A program made the position numbers and the translations under genes. Positions 56,130-64,000 of a stretch of 64,000 nucleotides of DNA are shown here, piece by piece (the stretch's first letter is position 1; each line of letters begins with the position of its first letter). The notes below the pieces were generated by a model, which saw only the letters and a list, made by a program, of their open reading frames with translations, did no database searches and was not told the DNA's origin. The stretch comes from Paratinospora sagittata (lineage: Eukaryota; Streptophyta; Magnoliopsida; Ranunculales; Menispermaceae): positions 21,468,288 to 21,532,287 of the forward strand of contig CM069605.1 of NCBI GenBank assembly GCA_035771175.1. The letters are read 5' to 3'.

Positions 56130-57897
56130 ACATCTAAAGTATAAGTTTCAAGAGATAGTCAAGGGAGAATAAAAGGATGGTTGTATAGTGAAAAAGAAAG
56201 CTATGGGGTGATTACGTAATGAAGAGAAGTGATATAAATGGGGAAAACTTGCAGCTAGGGTACAACCATCTCCAACCTTTAGCCTCACATGCTCCAAGAC
56301 CTAAGGGGCCAGAGATGCTATGAACTTCCATGGACTTTTTAATGAGGCTTTCCTTCTTCTACCACCCTGATGTTCGAGGTTGATCATGTTGTGCCTGCTA
56401 GCAATGACCTGAGCCCATAGTGATTGCTTATATTACCTTGAAGTCTCCATATGCATTTAGCACATAAAGTCATGTTCCTTTTACAAATGTTGCCAATACC
56501 TAAGCCCCTTTTAGCCAATGAATTTTAAACCACATCCAACTGATTAATGATGAGGCACATATATCATCCTTGCTACTCCAAAAGAGATCCTTGAACTTCC
56601 TCTCAACTTGCCTAGCAACACTCTGAGAAATTCAAAACACAGAGAAATAGTACAGAGGAAAAGCTGATAACACAAAGCGAATGAGAGCCAACCTGCCGCC
56701 TCTAGACAAAAAAGACCTCTTCCACCCATTTATCCTCTTACTGAATTTAGTGACCACTAGTTCCCAAAACTCCACAGACATGGGATTTCCCCCTAATGGA
56801 AGGCCTAAATATCTCATAGGCCATACTCCCACCTCGCAGCGCACCTTATTGGCTAATCGAAGGAGAAGGAATCCATGTTGATCCCAACCAGTTGGCTCAT
56901 TGACATGTTGACATGCGTACCAGACACCTCACAAAAGCGATTTAATAATTGCAAAACATTAATAATGTTATCTTTCTTTCTCTCAAGGAAAAGAAACATA
57001 TCATCAACGAACCGTAGATGTGATGGTTTGACCTTGTTCTTACCCACCGTAAAACATTAGCCACAAGTGTATGGAGGAAAGAGGACAATGGATCCCCTTG
57101 CCTAAGCCTTATCTCTGTTAGAAACTTGCCCCTTGGCCAACCATTAATAATAATCGCATAAGTTACTGAGCTTAGACAACCGATGATCAAACCAATCCAT
57201 TTTTCTCCAAAACCTTTCTTTCTCATGACAAACTCTAGGAAACTCCATTCAATTGTGTCATGTTTTGGCAAAGTTCACTTTGAAAACAACCCCTGCCTTC
57301 TACTGCACCCTGTAGGTCTTAACGACCTCATTGGCAATGAGCATCGCGTCCAAGATCTGTCGCCCTTCAATAAAGGCTACTTGTGACTTCTCTATGACTT
57401 CAACTAACACAATTCTTAGTCTTAATGAAATAACCTTAGCAATGATTTTGTACAAACTGGTCACAAGACTAATTGGACGAAGATTCTTGAGTTTTAAAGA
57501 GTGCGTTTTCTTGGGAATTAAGCATATATACGTCTCGTTGGTCATATTGTTGATTACGCCATTGTGAAGAAACTCTTCAAGAAATTTCATGATGTCTCCT
57601 TTAATTGCTTCCCCTAAGTGGGGATTAAAGGCCATAGTGAAGCCATCCGAACTTGGTGCCTGTTTTCCATCACAACTGTTTATCGCCGCCCACACCTCCT
57701 CTTCATGGTTCAAGGAAATCCCTATCTTCCTGAGAAATGGTGTCCCACATATATCCTTCGTCTTCCCAAGTGTTGACACCACAAGATGTAAAAACATTTT
57801 TAAAGTATGCAGTGATCTCATCAACAACACCAACTCAGACATCACCAAGCTTCCATCCTCTTTCTCAATCTTGGAAATAATGCTTGAGTTACGACAG
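56130..57897 (-). pseudogene. LINE ORF2 reverse transcriptase, decayed
   Basis: L1-type RT on the minus strand. From 57848: EEEVWAAINSCDGKQAPSSD, DGFTMAF, NETYICLIPKK, LRPISLVTSLYKIIAKVIS, QVAFIEGRQILDAMLIANEV; then after frame breaks EWSFLEFVMRKKGFGEKWI, INGWPRGKF, LRQGDPLSSFL; the catalytic box reads LRFVDDMFLF (usual FADD); then WPMRYLGLPLGGNP and GWKRSFLSRGGRLALI. Downstream sequence to 56130 is collinear but heavily shifted. The 3' end (RNase H, A-tail) is cut by E. Confidence 0.85.
57797..57897. repeat. Left copy of about 101-bp target duplication
   Basis: LINE sequence TTTTTAAA… to ACGACAG, repeated with six differences at 59235-59335. The preceding five bases (AAACA) also match, so the length is 101 to 106 bp. 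Confidence 0.85.
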
Positions 57898-59234
57898 TGA
57901 TAAGTAGGAATTTAGTATATGTTTTAGAACATGTTTTAGGTGGGTTTCATGGTATTTAGTTCATATATTAGATTAGTTTATCATAAAATTGGTTATTAGA
58001 TAGTTTTGTCAAGTTTTAGTGTGTTTACAGTATATTAGTTTGGATTTTTATAGGTTGGTTCATGAGATTATTAAAGCATGATTCTCACATGATTTGGGTT
58101 GTTTTGAAGGTGTTTTGATGGACCTAACGTGGAATTGGAAGTTGGAAGCAAGATACATGTGCAAATAAAGACAAAAAAGCATGGAAAATTGGCTAAGTCC
58201 ACAAGCAAGAGGAAAAAAATGGTGCAAAAATCTAGTGTGTGGGTGCCGCAGCGCCCGTGCTCGACAACTTTTAGAAAGTTTCTCCTTTCGCGTATTTCGG
58301 TCATAACTTCCTCAATTCAACTCTGAATTGGACGTGGTTTGTTTCTATGGACTCGTGATTATAAGGAGAACATTATAAAGAGGAAAGGGGGATGAAAATA
58401 AGAGGAAAAAATATTGTGAAGAGCAAGATTGAAGATCATTGAAGAATCTCCAACACTTTCCCTTCCTTCTACTTGGTTTTTCTGGTTTTAGATTCATGTT
58501 CAGCATATTATTTCATGCTTTCATGTCTTTATTCATGAACTAAATCCTCTAACTAGAGATGCAGATCAATCCAAACTCGATACTATGCTTTAGGTTTTAT
58601 TGTTTTGATTATTGTCAATAAAGTTTCCAGTTTATTTATGTTTTTCTCGGTGTAATGCTTTTAATCCCTTGACCAAGGATTGGATGATTCTAGATTTGAA
58701 ATAGGTGCCTGAGAGGGGGTATTTTGGGTTGGAACAAGGAAGATATAACCTGGGTGATCGTGAGACTAAGAGGAGATCGAAATATACCTTGAAGTCATTG
58801 AAGAGAACCATAAATCTTAATGAGTTATTAGGGTTTTGGGTTTTCATCGAAAGAGTTAAACCTATAATTCTAATAGCATGTTCTAACTGGTGCTCGAGAG
58901 GGGGAGTTAGTAATGTTAGGGTTTTCGACTTATAAACAAGGAAATTGAGTTGATGATAATCCCATATTCATGCATAGTTGAGAGAGCAGTGAGATTGAAC
59001 CTCTAGACGTTTCTTCTAGTGATTTTTCTTATTTACATTGCACTGTTTTAGTTTACTTTCTAGTTATTTAATTGTTTATTTATCACTTAATAACTTGAAT
59101 TTGATTTTCTAAATAAAGTTAAGGTTAGTGAAACAATATTTAGTATGAGTGTCAATCCTAGAAGACGACAACCCGATATCTCATCGGTTTTATATTATAA
59201 CTTGACACCGTACACTTGCGGTTTGCACGAAACA
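57898..59234 (+). mobile_element. Solo LTR of family X inside the LINE
   Basis: 1,337 bp, TGATAAGTAGG to GCACGAAACA; non-coding. It shares start, GC box (GTGCCGCAGCGCCC, 58242), 'gaccaagg'/'ctcgagaggggg' blocks and an end with CACTTGCGGTTTGCACGAA with the inverted copy at 62020-63560. Frames such as 58705-58935 are not conserved coding sequence. Confidence 0.75.
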
Positions 59235-59720
59235 TTTTTAAAATATGCAATGATATCATCAACAACACCAACTCAGCCATCACCAAGCTTCCATCCTCCT
59301 TCTCAATCTTGGAAATAATGCTTGAGTTACGACGGCTACTATGTTATGAAAATATTTGGAATTTGAGTCCTTTTCTTGAAGCCTTCTAATTTTGGCTTTT
59401 TGGATAACCATTCTTTCCTCTTTGAGGCATAATTCTGCAAGATCTGATTTTGTAATCTTTCTAAAATGCAACCTACTCCATCCAACATCTATTATCTTTT
59501 TTGATCTGATCAAGATTCCAAATAATATCCTCTAACTCCTTTTCTCAAATTGACAGAACTAAATGTCTCCTTATCCCACCGCTTCGCTTCGCCTTAATTT
59601 CTTTCAATGCAACCATGAATTTATGTCCTTCCCTGCCAAATGATCTAGCTGCCCACCACCATTGCTTTAAATTGTGCATGAAGTATTTATGAGATAACCA
59701 AACATTTTCAAACCTAAAAG
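59235..59720 (-). pseudogene. LINE linker between endonuclease and RT
   Basis: Minus strand LHFRKITKSDLAELCLKEER, RRLQEKDSNSKYFHNI and RRNSSIISKIEKEDGSLVM, the standard L1 plant linker (…WLREGDKNTKFFH… equivalent). 59235-59335 is the right copy of the duplication. Confidence 0.75.
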
Positions 59721-60411
59721 GGGATGGACCCCACTTCACGTCAGTCGAATCTAAAGTAATGGGTCCATGATCTGATGTCACTCTTGCCCAAGCTTCTTGC
59801 CTGTAAAAAGGAAATAGCCTCTTCGACCCAGCAGAAAACAAGGAATGATCTAATCTACAACAAATAGGGTTGGCTCAGAAATTAGACCGTGTGAAACTAG
59901 CATTGGAATAAGGAGGGTCCTTTAGCTCAAGGTCACCAATCAACTGATCGAAGTCATGCATGGACTTTGTAAGACTCGAGCTATTGAACTTCTCACTAAT
60001 GAACCTAGCGGTATTAAAATCACCTGTAATGCACCAATTATTGCCACACATAACAGACAAACCTACTAATTCATGAAATAGTATCGTAAACCTCAGTAAG
60101 CCACCATTGATTCGTGTATGTAGATTTGATATAAACAGTGACTGAATAGGAGCCAATTAAACTAGCAGAAACCTCAATAGATCTTGAATCCCACGTATTG
60201 AGAATACCTCCTGCTAACCCAATTGATGGTAAGTAAGTCCACCCTATGAATCTAAATCCCCATAACTGCCCAATGAGCCTTCATCCAAAGCATTCGTTTT
60301 GGTTTGTTGTAGCACAACAATGTCTAAATTGATTTTGCGAATCATTCTTCTAATCAAAACTCTTTTCTGACTTGCCTCACTGCCCCTTATATTCCAAGAA
60401 AATATCTTCAT
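59721..60411 (-). pseudogene. LINE APE-type endonuclease, frameshifted
   Basis: Starts at 60411 (MKIFSWNIRGSEASQKRVLI) with the Asn of the active site, IVVLQQTKTNA (usual QETK, Glu changed to Gln), CITGDFNTARF, LDHSLFSAG and TSDHGPITLDS with the catalytic Asp-His. Several stops between 60150 and 60330 and one at 59878. It would nick target DNA to prime reverse transcription. Confidence 0.8.
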
Positions 60412-61205
60412 TTTGGAACCTTGTTATCCTTCTTGGCAGGCTCCCGTATACAGACCCTTTAAAGTTCTTGATGCTTTCCAAAACTTGATTACGCTGACAC
60501 GACACACTGAAAGATGTTTCCTTCTCATATAGTTCGAAAGAATTTTTTTAGATTTAGTTGACCCATAACTGGTGCTTGGTTTGGCCCTGGCCTCTCCCCC
60601 ATTACCCAAACCTCGAGTGTTCAGCTCTACATAGAAGATGATGCACCTTCAAGATTGAAATGGATAGCTGGTGTTGAAATTAACTTGGACTTGGTTGAGG
60701 AACGTTGGAAAATAGATACCAACTTCTGAATATTGCTAGGCAAGCATCTATGAGTAACATTAGTTTCATTTGTGGGTATGGGATTTGAGGACAAGTCATG
60801 AATCAAAGAAAATTTTGCCACAGGAAGATTGAAATCCAAACCATCATCTAAAAGAGGAGGAGGAAGGCATACTTGATCATTGGGTGATACATCCTCAATA
60901 TCTGCTATAAAAGTGTGAGAGAGCTTCATCGCGACCTCCTTTTCAATATCTGACTTCGACAAGAACTCCTCAGATTCCTCAAACTCGCTCAGTTTAGCTG
61001 TGACCTCGACAATTTTATCTACAAATGGATCCCCCCACAAGGTATCGACCTCCCCGAGCTCCTCCACAAGCTCCCAGATTTTCCTTTTACCCTTAAAATG
61101 ATTCACCTTGGATTGCACCTTGAGCTTTTTCAACTACTTCTTCGATAATCCTTTCTTACAAGCTTTTGACCCTTTGCTAGCTTTATGAGAAGAGACGTCA
61201 GCCAT
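60412..61205 (-). pseudogene. LINE 5' coding region (ORF1 end or ORF2 lead), unassigned
   Basis: Begins at 61205 (MADVSSHKASKGSKACKKGL), lysine-rich with a stop after 23 codons, then a 168-codon frame (60627-61133) with VNHFKGKRKIWELVEEL, acidic ESEEFLSKSDIEKEVAMKL and a C-terminal Ser-rich end. No zinc knuckle or RNA-binding fold is recognised. It lies just before the endonuclease start. Confidence 0.5.
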
Positions 61206-61407
61206 GATTGACAGAGAAACAAAACCTTTTTTTCCAGCGCGTGGAGTTCCTAGGTGCAAGGCTTTCTTCCTCCATGCTAAAACCGATCTCCCCTTCGTGA
61301 AACACCTCACTCTTTCGGCTTCTTAGATTAGTAGAGCCTTGAGCCTCCTAGTGTTTTTATATCAAGACGTCACCATTAACCCCTTGGAAGTCATTTTCTA
61401 TCTCGCA
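61206..61407. other. LINE 5' flank, non-coding
   Basis: Nothing recognised beyond short frames; may include the LINE 5' UTR. Confidence 0.4.
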
Positions 61408-61799
61408 TTCTTCTTTTTTTTTGGGTCAAAAGAGAGTACTACATTATTGATGATTCAAGGAACAGGTCAGGAGGAAGACTTTCATGATGAAGGTTTCCCT
61501 ACAACAAAAAAACCCAAGAAGATATGTTTTTTTTCGCCAGAGAATGAGCAAGATCATTGTTAGATCTAGACACATGGTGGAAAGACACGTGACCAAAAGA
61601 ATGCTGGCAGTAGAAATGAATGTCATTCAATGTGGGCAAGCTTTCCTTTCATGGTTTGAGCTCTTGGACAACTAATAATGAATATGAAAAAAATGTGAAT
61701 TGCATGCAAGCCTCCCAAACAGGATTTTAGGCCACACAAAATGGCCTTTGCTCCTGCATTTTCCACTGAAAGAGTCAATCTAATAACCTTTTTCTCAGC
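61408..61799 (-). pseudogene. Second 5'-truncated LINE tail (RNase H end)
   Basis: On the minus strand VENAGAKAILCGLKSC, then after a frame break FHHVSRSNNDLAHSLAKKN and LPPDLFLESS, the end of an L1 RNase H, followed by an A-run (T-run on plus, about 61411-61421). It abuts the 5' region of the larger LINE. Confidence 0.65.
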
Positions 61800-62019
61800 T
61801 GATGAGTAGATTTTTTAGATATGTTTTATGTTAGTTTATGTCATAGTTTTATGCTATTTTATGTCAAAGTTTCAGTTTAATATATTTCAGTTTTTACTTT
61901 TATATGTTCTTTTAGGTGAAAGTTTTGAGAGTTTTTACACTTAGTTCATGTTTGACATTTTAAGTTTTAAAGTGGTCTTGAAGTGATTTGAAAGTGATGA
62001 ACAAGTGGCCAAGCATTGT
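61800..62019 (+). repeat. Family X LTR start, interrupted
   Basis: TGATGAGTAGATTTTTTAG onwards, alike to the reverse complement of 26840-27113, and cut at 62019 by the oppositely oriented X element. Confidence 0.65.
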
Positions 62020-64000
62020 GATTCGTGCAAACCGCAAGCGTACAGTGTTAAGTTATAATATAAAACGGATGAGATATCAGGTTGTCGTCCTCTAGGATTG
62101 ACACTCACACTAAATATCGTTTCACTAACCCTAACTTTATTTAAAAAATCAAAGTTGAGTTATTAATAAACTAAAAAAAGCTATTAAACAAGAAATATAA
62201 TAAAAATAGCTAATTATGAGAATTTGGATGAAAATCAATATGGTAAAACGTCTAAAGGTTCAATCTCTCTCACTATCAACTATGCCTAGAAATATGCGAT
62301 ATTCATCAATTTGAGTTATACTTTTTAAGCCAGAAATCCTGAGATTTCCTAACCCTCTCTCGAGTGCCGCATTAGAGCATATTCTTAGGAAATTAAGTTT
62401 GATCTATCTATAAAACCCAAAAACCCAAAAAATCATTAAGTTCTATGATTTTCCCTAAGACTTCATAAAACTCCACAAATCTATCGATTCTATGGTCGTT
62501 TCATGTTATGCTTCTCATGTTCTAACCCAAAAAACCCTCTATCGAGTGCCGCCTTCCAAGTCTAGGATCAATCAATCCGTGATCAAGGGATCAATAACAT
62601 TAAGAGTAGGAAAACATAAATAAACTAACAACTCTATTAATGAATAATCAAAAGTTTAAGAATATGACATAGTTTCTAGTTTGGATTGATCTACACGTCT
62701 AGATAGAAGATTTTGTTCTTGAATAAAGACATTAAAGCATGAAATAATATGATGAACATGAATCTAAAACTAGAAAAACCAAGTAGAAGGAAGGGAAAGT
62801 GTTAGAGATTCTTCAATAGTCTTCAATCTTGTTCTTCTTCGCTTCAAACCCTAGTCGTCTTCCTTGCTCTCTCTTATTTTCTCTATGATCCTTCTATCCT
62901 CCTTTGAAAACCCTAAACCATGGTATTTATATCGCTACAAGTCCATAGGAAGTCGTCCAAGAAGTGTCCAAGTCGAACTAGGAAAGTTCGCAACTAAATT
63001 AGAAAGTTTATATTTTGAATTGAACATCCACTTTCTTCCTCGTCGTTTTTATTCTTGTTCTTCACTCCAAATCAACCTCAAAACCCTTTCATATGATATT
63101 ATTTCAAGTAAGGAATCCAAATAAATAAACCACGTCCAATTCGGAGTTAAATTGAGAAAGTCATGGCCAAAATACAAAAGTCTCACAATTGGGTTTTTAC
63201 GCAACGCTGCGGTGCCCAGTTTGTGTTTTTTCTGCGTTTTTCTCACTTTTTCTTCTATCTTTCACACCTTCTTGCACATGTATCTTCATTCAAACATCTT
63301 GTACTTTGTTTCCATCTTCCAAACTCACATTCACATCATCTAAACACCTACAATCAAAGCAAATCTAATTGGTAACACACTTAGATAATCAAATCTATCA
63401 ATTTATAGAATTAAAAACTGAAATAAAGCATATTATACCAAAATGTGACTAAACTAACAAATTTATCAAAACTAAGAAAAACTAACCAAACTAATGCATA
63501 AATCATACTAAAACTTATCTAAAACATGCTCTAAAACATATCTAAATATGCAACTCAACAAATACCCCCAAACTTAGGACTTTGATGGTCCCGAGCAAAG
63601 GGAAAATAAAACTAAAATTCAACTAACTCAATCGTCAATCTACCATCCTATTCTCAAACAAATTAAACTTTGATTCAAAATATAACATGCATATTATCAT
63701 CATGGCCTCTATGATCACATTGACAGATAATAACTCATCAGAAAGTTTTAAGAGTGTGAGAGTTGTCTAGATTTTCAATCCAACCCATCACCTAACCTTA
63801 TCTTCCATTCTCAAACACATCATCACATAGTCAATCTCATAAAACCATTCATGAAATTCATAGATAAGTGAAAGAAAGAATGAAGTGTAAGTGATATCAA
63901 ATAAATATATATAAAGTGAATCCCACAGGCAAATCTTTCATACCACTCTCCACTAATGTAGATCACATGCCATTTAGAATCAATAGGTCTTTCTTAGGTT
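62020..64000 (-). mobile_element. 3' end of a minus-strand family X retroelement
   Basis: The 3' LTR runs 63560 to about 62020 on the minus strand (TGTTGAGTTGC to CACGAATCA). 63561-63578 is the polypurine-type tract CCTAAGTTTGGGGGTATT. 63579-64000 is internal, non-coding. The 'CTAAGTTTGGGGGTATT' signature next to an LTR is common in Athila/Tat-type gypsy elements; class inferred only. The rest lies beyond the window. Confidence 0.65.

Overview
This is a eukaryotic, plant nuclear window, most likely from a eudicot with a transposon-rich genome. The signs are Ty3/gypsy chromovirus and Tat-lineage retrotransposons, accessory-ORF retroelements with long LTRs, L1-type LINEs with an RNase H tail, an intron-rich Helitron and TA/GA microsatellites. 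I cannot name the species. Only one region looks like an ordinary host gene: an intronless 338-codon multi-span membrane protein at 30294-31310 (+). Almost everything else is mobile DNA, mostly broken and deeply nested.

Layout. 1-2070: the end of a non-coding LTR-like element that splits the 3' LTR of the next one. 2071-12454 (-): a decayed Tekay/Del-like chromovirus (element 1) with gag, protease, RT, RNase H, integrase and chromodomain, an extra ORF next to the polypurine tract, and a second accessory ORF region between primer-binding site and gag that carries an exact-length 734-bp tandem duplication. 12494-13041 (+): a LINE RNase H tail. 14376-17843 (+): the 5' half of a Helitron replication gene, cut by element 2 (17844 to about 26120, -), a second Tekay-like copy whose gag holds a solo LTR of the same family (24336-25678, CCTCC duplication). 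Element 2's own 5' LTR is missing. 27610-28475 (+): another LINE tail. 29563-29916: a small Helitron-like element. 30294-31310: the host gene.

32236-42682 (-): a Tat-lineage gypsy element (element 3) with two RNase H domains and an antisense accessory gene that has its own TATA box; 1.08 kb inside that gene is inverted between two AAGCTT sites. 43031-56129 (+): the 3' part of a SIRE-like element (E) whose accessory/env-like ORF is split by a solo LTR (A, 43651-51547). A contains another solo LTR (B, 45467-50596), which in turn contains a third (C, 47739-49668) and a Mutator-like foldback element (D, 46198-46611). The target-site duplication is visible at every level. 56130-61205 (-): an L1-type LINE split by a 1.34-kb solo LTR (family X) flanked by a roughly 101-bp duplication. 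61408 to the end: a LINE tail, a broken X LTR and the 3' end of a minus-strand X element.

The genes do not form a pathway; what they share is retrotransposition. The signals most worth following are the two hairpin arrays in the LTRs of the E/A/C family (one with changing stems around a fixed CCCGTAA-type loop), the AAGCTT-bounded inversion, the long target duplication, the tRNA-like core of the foldback element, and similar accessory domains in different retroelement lineages.
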